This document shows positions 43,594-52,030 of a DNA stretch of 64,000 nt, in pieces. The notes below the pieces were generated by a model. It worked only from the letters and a program-made list of their open reading frames with translations. It was not told the DNA's origin and did not search any database. Every line of letters begins with the position of its first letter. Position 1 is the stretch's first letter. This DNA is from Chitinophaga silvisoli (GTDB lineage: Bacteria; Bacteroidota; Bacteroidia; Chitinophagales; Chitinophagaceae): NCBI RefSeq assembly GCF_003412465.1, contig NZ_QTJV01000010.1, positions 124,001-188,000 of the forward strand, in the 5' to 3' direction. A program made the position numbers and the translations under genes.

Positions 43594-44985
43594 TTAGTAG
43601 CCCTGGTTTTGAATTAATGATGAATTTTTTATGTCGCTTAGCGGAATAGGAAACAGCATATATTTCTCGTTCCATATACCAGGTTTAAAGCTTCCCAGTA
43701 CAGTATTGATACTTTTATTCCGTTTCAGGCTGATCCATCTGTCTGCCCATTCAAAGCAGAGCTCTTTACGTCTTTCTTCAATGATGGCATCGGTAAGTGC
43801 CTGCCCATTGAGAGAGGATGGCAGGTTGTCGACGCCGGCTCGCTGACGAAGCAGGTTTGCATCATCCAGTGCTTTCTCATTTTGTTGTAGACGTGCATAG
43901 GCTTCTGCCCTGTTGAGCAGGACTTCGTCGAGTTTAAACATGACCAGGTATTCTGCAGGTGCGCTATCGTCATAACCGTTATTCAGGTACTTATTGTTGA
44001 CAAAAATAAGTGTGCCTGTACCATCATCTTCCTGCTTAATAAAACGGTCCCTACGGGCATCATTTTCATCAAAAGCGTTATACAGGCTGCCGTTACTGTC
44101 ATGTGTGACACCATAGGTGGTGCCTGGATCATTGCTTACCTGTCCAACTGATGAATAATTGTATTGGTTCCATAACTGCATAATAGTTTCGCTGCTGGAT
44201 GCATTGAACATATCATTCAGTGTAGCCAGTGCATAGCGGTTGTCGTTGAGGACGATGCTGGCGGCATTGATAGCTTCCTGATAATCACCTTTTGTGAGTG
44301 CTACTCTTGCCAGAAGAGCATTTACGGCAGCGCGGTTAAAATGGAATCGTCCGGTTGTAGGGTAATCTTCAGACACCAGAGAATCTGCCAGTTGCAGGTC
44401 TGTCATACAATAATTGAGTATGCTATCGGTGCCTGTTCTTGTAAAATGGCTGGTGACGGCATAATTCCCATCAGTAACGTAAGGCAGGGGACCATAGAAA
44501 GCGGCGAGGTAATAATAGAAGAAAGCGCGCCACGCCAGTGCTTCTCCTTTACATTGCTTTTTATAGGCGGCAGACATACCGGTAGAGGCATCCACACCCG
44601 ATATGATACTGTTGGCGTAATAAATATACCTGTAGAAGTTACTCCAGTAATCGTTGGTTGGTGCGTCTATGGGACGAAGCTGATAGTTGTACAGCACATA
44701 ACCGGCGGAACCGGGAACTGCCTGGTAGCTCAAAGGTTCCATATCATCAGTGATGAAAGATAGATCCAGGTGTATACCATAAGAGAGGGTTCCGCTACTG
44801 GCGAATTCACTGTAAATTCCTGCCAGCTGTAAGGCTGCCACCGAATCGTTGCGAAAAGCTTTCTCTTCATTGAGAATATATTTGGGTGTTACCTCCAGTG
44901 CTTTGTTGCAGGACGTGGTAATACATGACACGACAAACAATGGAAGAAAGGATAAAAGAATATGATGAATGCGATTATTTTTCAT
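43594..44985 (-). CDS. SusD/RagB family outer membrane lipoprotein (second locus)
   Basis: 463 aa. The lipobox Cys is in TTSCNKALEVTP (Cys26). SusD features are the N-terminal YILNEEKAFRNDSVAALQLAG, the central helical part KGEALAWRAFFYYYLAAFY and the C-terminal signature FKLDEVLLNRAEAYARL and LCFEWADRWISLKR. It follows its SusC partner by 13 bases and is immediately followed by the TlpA-like gene. Confidence 0.94.
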   Translation of the reverse strand: MKNNRIHHILLSFLPLFVVSCITTSCNKALEVTPKYILNEEKAFRNDSVAALQLAGIYSEFASSGTLSYGIHLDLSFITDDMEPLSYQAVPGSAGYVLYNYQLRPIDAPTNDYWSNFYRYIYYANSIISGVDASTGMSAAYKKQCKGEALAWRAFFYYYLAAFYGPLPYVTDGNYAVTSHFTRTGTDSILNYCMTDLQLADSLVSEDYPTTGRFHFNRAAVNALLARVALTKGDYQEAINAASIVLNDNRYALATLNDMFNASSSETIMQLWNQYNYSSVGQVSNDPGTTYGVTHDSNGSLYNAFDENDARRDRFIKQEDDGTGTLIFVNNKYLNNGYDDSAPAEYLVMFKLDEVLLNRAEAYARLQQNEKALDDANLLRQRAGVDNLPSSLNGQALTDAIIEERRKELCFEWADRWISLKRNKSINTVLGSFKPGIWNEKYMLFPIPLSDIKNSSLIQNQGY

Positions 44986-44998
44986 AATGACTACTGGT

Positions 44999-47900
44999 TT
45001 AAAATGCAGACCTGATACCTAAAGTGAATGCTCTTAAATTCGGCATATTCATGCCTGTTTCCGGATCGAAGCCGGGGTTGGACGTAAATGTCCAGAGGTT
45101 GTTCACTAACGCATAAATATTTAAGCGGGTGATGTGTAATTTTTTGAACCATTTTTCGGGCAGCAGGTAGTTGGCAGAGACGCTTGATATGCGGAGGTAA
45201 CTGCCCGAATAGTAGGCTGCAAGGGAGTTGTTGTAATAGTAGAAGCTACCGTCATTGTTCCCGGCAGCAGATGCTTTCGGAAATTTTTTTACATCCCCTG
45301 CTTGCTCCCATACATTGCCGTATTCTATTGCAGGCTGGTTGTAGATGGATCCGGGTTTGAAGTCATAAAACTGTGTATAATCCTGGTTTTTAAAGCTCAG
45401 AAAAACGTCCAGTGTAAAGTTTTTGTAGGTAAACCTGTTATCTATTCCTCCTGTATAATGCGGCAGGGATGAGCCCAGATAAGTATAATCATAATCAGGT
45501 GATATAACGCCGTCTTTATTAACATCATCAACAGTTACCGTTCCATCTGCAGGATTTACGACGGCATTCCTGTAGCCGAGGATGGGTGAGATAGATTTAT
45601 TGAGAAAAAACTGTGAACGATAAGGTGAGTTTTCAAGCCCCGGGAAAGCGACGAGTTTATTCCGTGCAAAAGATATATTGAAACTACTGGTCCAGCTAAA
45701 ATTTTTCTTCTTTACAGGATCTATCTGGAAAGTCATTTCCACTCCTGAATTTTCAATAAGGGCGTTTAAATTGGCAGGAACATTATCATTGCCAACAAAT
45801 GAGGGGAGTGTATATGCTACCAGTTGGTTACCTGACCTATTGCGGAAATAATCTACTGTCAGCATTATTCTATTTTTCCAGGCACCCAGCTCCATTCCGA
45901 TATCAATTTTACGGGTAGTCTCCCACTGGTATTTATCATTGAAAAGATTATTAGCATGGTAACCCTGCACATTTTCGTAGGTTGATTGTGAAAGGATGTA
46001 GTTGACAAAATATTGATAATCGCCAATTGCATCACTACCGGTTATACCGTAGCTGGCTCTCAGTTTTGCAAAACTGATTGCTGGTTTCATCCATTGAAAG
46101 AAATGTTCTGAGGAGAAGTTCCAGGCTGCGCCGACAGAGCCGAAATTGCCATACTTTCTACCTGGTCCAAAGCGGGAAGAGCCGTCCCGGCGGCCGGTGA
46201 GGTTTAATACATATTTCTCGTCATAGTTATAGGAGAGGCGTGTAAAACCACTCAGGAACTTATAGGTGCCTTCTGCATAGTAATAGTTGACTGCCTGGGC
46301 TTTTGAAAAATCGGTCAGCTCATCATCATTTGTGAACCCGGTTGCATATTGTGACCTGGATTCATGAAGGGTTCTCATGTAAGTTCCGCCCAGTAAAACA
46401 TCAAAATGGTTTTTGCCGCTGGTGAAGTTATATGTTAACTGAGGTTCAATATTGAGTGTATAGGTTATATTATTTCCTTTTTGTGCATTTGCCAGTGCAC
46501 CGCTGCCCGGAGCTTGTGCTGCCAGTGGGTTTTTCCCAAATTCATTTAGCTGCATGCGATTATAGCCGGCAGTTATCTTAGCTTCCCAACCTTTACCAAG
46601 CAGGTAGCTGGTATTGATACTGCTGGTGAATGATTGGGTTTGATTATAAAAGGTACTTTTTTGAGCGGCGATGGGGTTACCGACAGTATTAGCAAGCGAC
46701 CAGTTAAGGCTACCATCAGCATTGTACAGGCTGAAATTGGGAGGTAATGCGACGAAGCTGGTAAGTGACATGGGAATGACATCGTTGTGATCTGTGGAAT
46801 AACCCAAAATCACATTGGACTGCAGTTTCCCATCTTTGGAGGTATGGTTACCGGAAAAAGAAAAATTCCCTTTGCGAAGTCCTGACCGGCTATTGTAGAT
46901 GGTAGATTGTGAGCCATACCCTGCCGCCAGGCGAAAACTGTTGTAGTTACCGCCCGCACTTACAGAAAACTGAACATTATGCATAAGGGCTGCTTTGTTA
47001 AAATATTCTTTTTGCCAGTCGTGGTTGATGGTAGAATCCCACAATACCAGGTCGGGCGCATTTGTACTGTCTATATCCACGCCATCATTGGCAAAGCCTT
47101 GCCTACGCATCGCCCTGTATTTTGAAATGTCCAGCATGGGTACATGTTTGGGTATTTTCTGTATGGTAGTGGAGGCATCCAGCGAAAATTGCAGGCCGCT
47201 GCCGGTATTTTTTTTGGTGGTGATCAGGATGACTCCATTGGCTCCTCTTGCGCCATATATAGCAGTAGCATCTGCATCCTTCAGCACCTGGATGCTTTCG
47301 ATGGAAGACGGATCAATAGATTTAAAAGGACTTTCACTATAGGTGGCGGTGGAAATGTTGGAAAGGGTGTTGTTATTAAACGGAATACCGTCAACAATAA
47401 ACAATGGAGCAGTCACGCTGTAAGTTCCATTATTGGTAAGTCCCATCGAATTAACCCCGCGGATGTTGATATTGGAATAGGCACCTGCCAGCCCGCTACT
47501 GGGGGTAATCACTAACCCGGGTACGCGACCGGACAGTGCCTGTAGTGGATCCATTGTAGCCGTTTTCTCAATGTCTGTTGCAGTAATTTTAACGCTGGAA
47601 CCGGTATTCAGCCGTTTGTTCACCGTTTGGCCGTAAGCAAGAACGACTACTTCATCCAGTGCATTTTCGGCAGTAGACATTTTAAACTTCATTTCAGGCT
47701 GACTGATTACGGCGATCAACTGATCGAATCCCATATAGTTCAGTTGTATGGAGTCGCCGGCTTCCATGTCAGGTATCGTAATATTTCCCTGTTTGTCAGC
47801 CATTAAGAATTTTTGAAGTCGCGGTATATAAACAAATACTTCCGGTATGGGATGATCCTCCTCATCGGTAATATATGCGGAGAAGGTAAACTTTTGCCCC

Positions 47901-48202
47901 GGTGGGGGAGTCGTTAGTTTTATCACCACATTTTTGTCTATGATTTTGTATTGAATAGGAATCAGCTTTTGACAATACTGGAGAACGCCGGTCATAGGTG
48001 TATCGTTCAGGTCTATGTCGAAAATTTTCTTATCCATTTCGTGTGGATCATAGACAAACGTATAACCCGTTTGCCTGGAAACCTCGGTAAGTACTTTAGG
48101 CAGCGTAGTCTGGTGTAAATGTAGCGTCACGTTCTGTGCCTGGAGGCATGTACTGAATAACAGGCCTGCAATGCAGGCACAGGAGAAGAGCAGAAATTTC
48201 AT
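44999..48202 (-). CDS. SusC/RagA-type TonB-dependent receptor with STN domain (second locus)
   Basis: 1067 aa. The signal peptide is KFLLFSCACIAGLLFSTC. An STN domain (about 22-90, VTLHLHQTTLPKVLTEVS) precedes a carboxypeptidase-regulatory-like domain (FSAYITDEEDHPIPEVFVYI), the plug (VRGVNSMG-like INIRGVNSMGLTN, LFIVDGIPFN, IYGARGANGVILITTKK) and a barrel ending LRAFTLGIRSAF. The STN domain and the adjacent FecR and ECF sigma genes indicate signal-transducing control of its own operon. The ligand is unknown; a thioredoxin gene rather than a glycosidase follows, so peptides or another non-glycan nutrient are possible (inference). Confidence 0.94.
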   Translation of the reverse strand: MKFLLFSCACIAGLLFSTCLQAQNVTLHLHQTTLPKVLTEVSRQTGYTFVYDPHEMDKKIFDIDLNDTPMTGVLQYCQKLIPIQYKIIDKNVVIKLTTPPPGQKFTFSAYITDEEDHPIPEVFVYIPRLQKFLMADKQGNITIPDMEAGDSIQLNYMGFDQLIAVISQPEMKFKMSTAENALDEVVVLAYGQTVNKRLNTGSSVKITATDIEKTATMDPLQALSGRVPGLVITPSSGLAGAYSNINIRGVNSMGLTNNGTYSVTAPLFIVDGIPFNNNTLSNISTATYSESPFKSIDPSSIESIQVLKDADATAIYGARGANGVILITTKKNTGSGLQFSLDASTTIQKIPKHVPMLDISKYRAMRRQGFANDGVDIDSTNAPDLVLWDSTINHDWQKEYFNKAALMHNVQFSVSAGGNYNSFRLAAGYGSQSTIYNSRSGLRKGNFSFSGNHTSKDGKLQSNVILGYSTDHNDVIPMSLTSFVALPPNFSLYNADGSLNWSLANTVGNPIAAQKSTFYNQTQSFTSSINTSYLLGKGWEAKITAGYNRMQLNEFGKNPLAAQAPGSGALANAQKGNNITYTLNIEPQLTYNFTSGKNHFDVLLGGTYMRTLHESRSQYATGFTNDDELTDFSKAQAVNYYYAEGTYKFLSGFTRLSYNYDEKYVLNLTGRRDGSSRFGPGRKYGNFGSVGAAWNFSSEHFFQWMKPAISFAKLRASYGITGSDAIGDYQYFVNYILSQSTYENVQGYHANNLFNDKYQWETTRKIDIGMELGAWKNRIMLTVDYFRNRSGNQLVAYTLPSFVGNDNVPANLNALIENSGVEMTFQIDPVKKKNFSWTSSFNISFARNKLVAFPGLENSPYRSQFFLNKSISPILGYRNAVVNPADGTVTVDDVNKDGVISPDYDYTYLGSSLPHYTGGIDNRFTYKNFTLDVFLSFKNQDYTQFYDFKPGSIYNQPAIEYGNVWEQAGDVKKFPKASAAGNNDGSFYYYNNSLAAYYSGSYLRISSVSANYLLPEKWFKKLHITRLNIYALVNNLWTFTSNPGFDPETGMNMPNLRAFTLGIRSAF

Positions 48203-48229
48203 GAAAGCTTAAATAATGGTTGGTTGATA

Positions 48230-49402
48230 TTATTGTGCCGGTACAACGATGGTCTGATCTTCTATATAAAAATCAATCCCGTCGTAGCGAAGTAATTCAC
48301 GTAACTGTGATAACCTGATGTTGCGGTGTATTTGTCCACTGATGCGTTTGTCAGGAATAGATCCTTCAAAACGGATATCAGCCTTGTACCAACGGGCTAT
48401 TTCTTCGAGGGCATCTTTCACCGGTGTGTTGTCAAAGCTGAATAGGCCGTTTTTCCATCCTACAGCCAGTGATGTATCTGCCGGCATGGCTGCAACACTG
48501 ATACGCTGATCCTGGAATACTGTCCGCTGGCTGGGATGGACTACCAGTGCCTGCAAAGGTTTGCGCGAATCGTACACCCTGATTTTGCCTTCAAGTAAGG
48601 TAGTGATGATACTATCCTCGCTGTGGTATGCATTGATATTAAAATGCGTGCCCAGTACTTCGACATTTTGATGCCCTGTTTTCACGATAAAAGGATGACT
48701 GGCATCTGCAGCAATTTCAAAATAAGCCTCTCCGGTTAACAACACTTCACGTGTTTTGCCGGTGAACCGTACAGGATAACGGAGGGAAGAAGCATTATTC
48801 AGCCATACGATTGTACCATCAGCGAGTATGATGCGGTATTTGTTACCAGCCCTTGTTTGCAAGGTATGCAAGGCTGTGCTATTGGGTGCGAAGGTTGTTG
48901 AGGCAGGAGTGTAGCGGAGCGTACCATCCGGCGATGCAACAATAGCGTTATTGCCATCTGTCAGTTGGAGATGCTGATTTTCCGAAAGCTTTACTTCCCG
49001 GCCATCAGATAGGGTGAGAATTACATCTGCCTGAGCAGGCAGCATGTCATTTGCCGGCAGGGCAATATTGGGCTGATCTGATTGCTTACGATGATAGCTG
49101 AACAGGAGTACAACGAGTAGTACAAGTGGCAGGCCCCATAGAATGCCCTGACGGATACGCCGGTTGCGCAAGGGCCTTTTGCGGCGGGGTGCCACAGGCT
49201 CCTGCAAGGTATGCATCAACTGATTAAACAACATTTCTTTCCGGCTATCCGGCATATCGGCACCTGCATCCGGCCACCATTTATCAAGGGCAGAAAATGT
49301 TTCGCGATTATCCCGGATATCCTGCAATAGCTGATCCCATTCTTCTTTTGACAGGTTGCCGTGAATAAAGGAATCCAACAGATTTTTGGTTGATTTTTCC
49401 AT
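48230..49402 (-). CDS. FecR family anti-sigma factor (second locus)
   Basis: 390 aa. An N-terminal cytoplasmic sigma-binding part (about 1-80) is followed by one membrane helix (ILWGLPLVLLVVLLFSYH), the FecR domain (ILADGTIVWLNNASSLRYP, EVLLTGEAYFEI, VLGTHFNINAYH) and a C-terminal STN-like domain (VKDALEEIARWYKADIRFEG) that contacts the receptor. Transcribed 78 bases after the sigma gene and 27 bases before SusC. Confidence 0.94.
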   Translation of the reverse strand: MEKSTKNLLDSFIHGNLSKEEWDQLLQDIRDNRETFSALDKWWPDAGADMPDSRKEMLFNQLMHTLQEPVAPRRKRPLRNRRIRQGILWGLPLVLLVVLLFSYHRKQSDQPNIALPANDMLPAQADVILTLSDGREVKLSENQHLQLTDGNNAIVASPDGTLRYTPASTTFAPNSTALHTLQTRAGNKYRIILADGTIVWLNNASSLRYPVRFTGKTREVLLTGEAYFEIAADASHPFIVKTGHQNVEVLGTHFNINAYHSEDSIITTLLEGKIRVYDSRKPLQALVVHPSQRTVFQDQRISVAAMPADTSLAVGWKNGLFSFDNTPVKDALEEIARWYKADIRFEGSIPDKRISGQIHRNIRLSQLRELLRYDGIDFYIEDQTIVVPAQ

Positions 49403-49480
49403 TTATCTCTTCATTATAAACTAAACGGTCTACCTATAATGACGGTGAAAAGAAGAGCTATAACTAATGGGATTTAAAAA

Positions 49481-50092
49481 TTAATGGATTTTATGTAAAA
49501 AAATCAGGAGGGTAATAATATCCACCTGTTGTAACAGGTGGGCGCGGAGAAATTTTTGTGCGTCAGTCAGGTGATTGTTAATAGTGGCTTTGGATAACCC
49601 GGTCAATTTACTGATTTGTTCATGGGTCATTCCGCCTTCTCTGCTCAGCAGGAATATTTTTTTGCGCTGAGGAGACAGCATGTTGATGGCATTCATTAAA
49701 GCGGCATTGAATTCACGCTGGCATAATTGATAATCTGCCATTTCAGACTCGGTGAGTTCCTGTGAGTGTATCCAGGTTTCATCCTGTATTTCAGGTTTAT
49801 TGGCAACGGAGCGTAGGTAGTCGATCGCTTTATTCCGGGCTATTCTGAAGAAAAAGGCATCGATATTCTGTACCTGGGGGAGCATGTCGCGTGCTAACCA
49901 GATTTTGGTCAATACGTCCATGGCCACTTCTTCTGCAACGGCCGGAAATTTTATAATAGGATTCAGATAGCCTGTCAGTTTAGGCAAATAAGCATTAAAA
50001 AGCAGCCTGAAGGCGGCTTCATTTCCCTGTGCTATCAGCAATAATAAGTCTTTGTCTATTGCAGCATCCAATGGCTGTTTTTTTTGAAACAA
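49481..50092 (-). CDS. ECF RNA polymerase sigma factor
   Basis: 203 aa, Bacteroidota ECF type. Region 2 is EAAFRLLFNAYLPKLTGYL through DAFFFRIARNKAIDYLR; region 4 is MLSPQRKKIFLLSREGGMTHEQISKLTGLSKATINNHL, a helix-turn-helix for the -35 element (quoted in two parts by position, about 135-180). First gene of the regulated operon; FecR is its anti-sigma partner. Its likely promoter lies in the 248 bases upstream, where a TATCTTTC word on the minus strand (plus 50161-50168) resembles the -7 consensus with one mismatch. Confidence 0.93.
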   Translation of the reverse strand: MFQKKQPLDAAIDKDLLLLIAQGNEAAFRLLFNAYLPKLTGYLNPIIKFPAVAEEVAMDVLTKIWLARDMLPQVQNIDAFFFRIARNKAIDYLRSVANKPEIQDETWIHSQELTESEMADYQLCQREFNAALMNAINMLSPQRKKIFLLSREGGMTHEQISKLTGLSKATINNHLTDAQKFLRAHLLQQVDIITLLIFLHKIH

Positions 50093-50304
50093 GAATTTCT
50101 GAAATCTGCTTAAACCGTTCTACCACCTGAAATGCCCCGATTTGTGGGGTGCGAACGACGGAAAGATAATTTTGGTGTATCATTTATAAGTGCTGGAAAT
50201 ATTCCCCCTGAACCAGCTCTTTTTTTAGAATGACGTTGAAAAAAGGTAATATAACTAATGCCATCAAAAAAAAGCAGTCGTCATCTTTCAAATTTTGAAA
50301 AGGT

Positions 50305-50335
50305 AGCGCCTGCATTTTATTGTACATGCAGGCGC
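50305..50335 (-). terminator. Terminator of the carbonic anhydrase-murI operon
   Basis: Perfect 11-bp stem AGCGCCTGCAT / ATGCAGGCGCT with a 9-base loop, 5 bases beyond murI; on the minus strand it is followed by ACCTTTT, a modest T tract. Confidence 0.7.
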
Positions 50336-50340
50336 TGTTA

Positions 50341-51159
50341 TCATCCTAGGAACTCGGTTTTTACCGTTTCTCCGAAGAAAATGTTTGTTAGTTTTTCAAA
50401 GATAACCGGATCATCTGTAGTAAAGAACCTGCGGTTACCGTTTTTACTCAGTCTCGTTTCCATTTCAGGATGTCTTTGCAGATAATCCTTGAGGCTATGA
50501 GCAACGATCTTTCCCTGAGACAATAGAGTAATACCAGCTGGTAAATATTGCCTGATTTTTTTAGTGAGAATCGGGTAATGGGTGCATGCCAATACCAGTG
50601 TATCGATATCAGGTGCATCCGTCAGGATCTGATCCAGGTATTTCTTTACGAAATAATCAGCTCCTTCGCTATCCGCTTCTCCATTCTCAATCAGGGGCAC
50701 CCACATGGGGCAGGCCAGCTGATGGACTTTTACATGTGGAAAGAACTTTTTGATCTCAATGGGATACGATTCCGAGCTCACTGTACCTTTTGTAGCCAGT
50801 ATGCCTACCTCGCCAGTCTGGGTGAGGGTACCTACCATTTCGGTAGTAGGTCTGATTACCCCGAGTACGCGGCGATCCGGAGCGATGTTTGGCAGGTCTT
50901 TTTGCTGGATGGTGCGGAGTGCTTTGGCGGAAGCCGTGTTACAGGCCAGCACGACCAAAGGACAGCCCATGTCAAAAAGGTGCTGCACACATTCCAGTGT
51001 GTAGGTATGAATGGTTTCAAAGCCTCTGTTGCCATAGGGGGCACGGGCATTGTCGCCCAGGTAGATATAATCGTATTGCGGGAGGGCGGCGATGATCTCT
51101 TTGAGCACCGTCAGACCGCCATAGCCGGAGTCGAATACGCCAATTGGCCCAGTTGTCAT
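50341..51159 (-). CDS. murI: Glutamate racemase
   Basis: Makes D-glutamate for peptidoglycan. 272 aa. The two catalytic cysteines are Cys73 (VVLACNTASAKAL) and Cys192 (LVLACTHYPIL); the N-terminus PIGVFDSGYGGLTVL and LGDNARAPYG complete the active site. It starts 4 bases after the carbonic anhydrase gene ends, so the two are co-transcribed. Confidence 0.96.
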   Translation of the reverse strand: MTTGPIGVFDSGYGGLTVLKEIIAALPQYDYIYLGDNARAPYGNRGFETIHTYTLECVQHLFDMGCPLVVLACNTASAKALRTIQQKDLPNIAPDRRVLGVIRPTTEMVGTLTQTGEVGILATKGTVSSESYPIEIKKFFPHVKVHQLACPMWVPLIENGEADSEGADYFVKKYLDQILTDAPDIDTLVLACTHYPILTKKIRQYLPAGITLLSQGKIVAHSLKDYLQRHPEMETRLSKNGNRRFFTTDDPVIFEKLTNIFFGETVKTEFLG

Positions 51160-51163
51160 TTCT

Positions 51164-51817
51164 TTATTTTTTCATCAATCCTTCACCTGTCAGGTCATAG
51201 ATTTCCTGAATTTCGTGCAGGACTCTTTCGAAATCAATCTTCAGATCTTTCAGTTCTCCGTTGCGCAGGTCATATACCCAGCCATGAACGGTAGGGAATT
51301 GATTTTGCAGGTAGGATTGCTGTACGGCGGCAGTTTTGATTACGTTCACACATTGCTCCTGTACATTCAGTTCTACCAGTCGGTTGTAACGGGCATGCTC
51401 ATCCTGGATGGCGTTCAGTTCCTCTTTGTGCAGGCGGTATACATCCCGGATGTTGCGGAGCCATGGGTTGAGCAGACCGAGGTCGGCAGGTTGCATAGCA
51501 GCTTTTACGCCGCCGCAGTTGTAATGGCCACATACTACGATGTGCTTTACCTGCAGGTGGCGTACGGCGTAGTTGATTACGGCCATTACGTTCAGGTCAG
51601 TGTTATTGACCAGGTTCGCGATGTTCCTGTGAACAAATACTTCACCGGCATCCAATCCCATGATCTCATTGGTGGGTACCCGGCTATCGCTACAGCCAAT
51701 GTAGAGGTAGTCTGGTCGCTGTTCGTTGGCCAGTTTCTCAAAAAATTCCTTGTCGGTAGCGGTTTTCGCGGCTATCCAACGCCTGTTGTTCTCGAAAATC
51801 TCGTCGTATTTAGTCAT
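51164..51817 (-). CDS. can: Beta-class carbonic anhydrase
   Basis: Interconverts CO2 and bicarbonate. 217 aa. Zinc ligands are Cys42, His98 and Cys101, with the Asp44-Arg46 dyad (GCSDSRVPTNEI and VVCGHYNCGGVKAAM), the type I (always open) active-site layout. First gene of the pair with murI. The link to D-glutamate synthesis is not obvious. Confidence 0.95.
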   Translation of the reverse strand: MTKYDEIFENNRRWIAAKTATDKEFFEKLANEQRPDYLYIGCSDSRVPTNEIMGLDAGEVFVHRNIANLVNNTDLNVMAVINYAVRHLQVKHIVVCGHYNCGGVKAAMQPADLGLLNPWLRNIRDVYRLHKEELNAIQDEHARYNRLVELNVQEQCVNVIKTAAVQQSYLQNQFPTVHGWVYDLRNGELKDLKIDFERVLHEIQEIYDLTGEGLMKK

Positions 51818-51897
51818 GGCGAAAGTGATTAAAGATGGATCAATGCAGGGGTTAAAATTAAGGTATTAGGATGAGAAGAAAAATTACCGGCGGCAGC

Positions 51898-51920
51898 GGC
51901 TTTTGCCGTAGGTAAAAGCC
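51898..51920. repeat. Palindrome similar to the holA/ribF terminator stem
   Basis: GGCTTTTGCC / GGTAAAAGCC with a 3-base loop and one G-T pair. It has no T run and lies upstream of both the carbonic anhydrase and ABC-F genes. The core is nearly the same as the hairpin at 57340-57378. Confidence 0.5.
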
Positions 51921-51978
51921 ACTGGTATTGAGGTCTTGCCAGGCGGCCGGCTTAATTTTCTATTAATCTGATAAAATA

Positions 51979-52007
51979 TTGAAACCGTATATTTTTTCGT
52001 AACTTTG
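51979..52007 (+). promoter_or_regulatory. Promoter of the ABC-F gene
   Basis: TTG (51979-51981), 18 bases, then TAACTTTG (52000-52007), 24 bases before the ATG. Confidence 0.8.
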
Positions 52008-52030
52008 CGCCTTAAATTTCTTTAGCCAGC

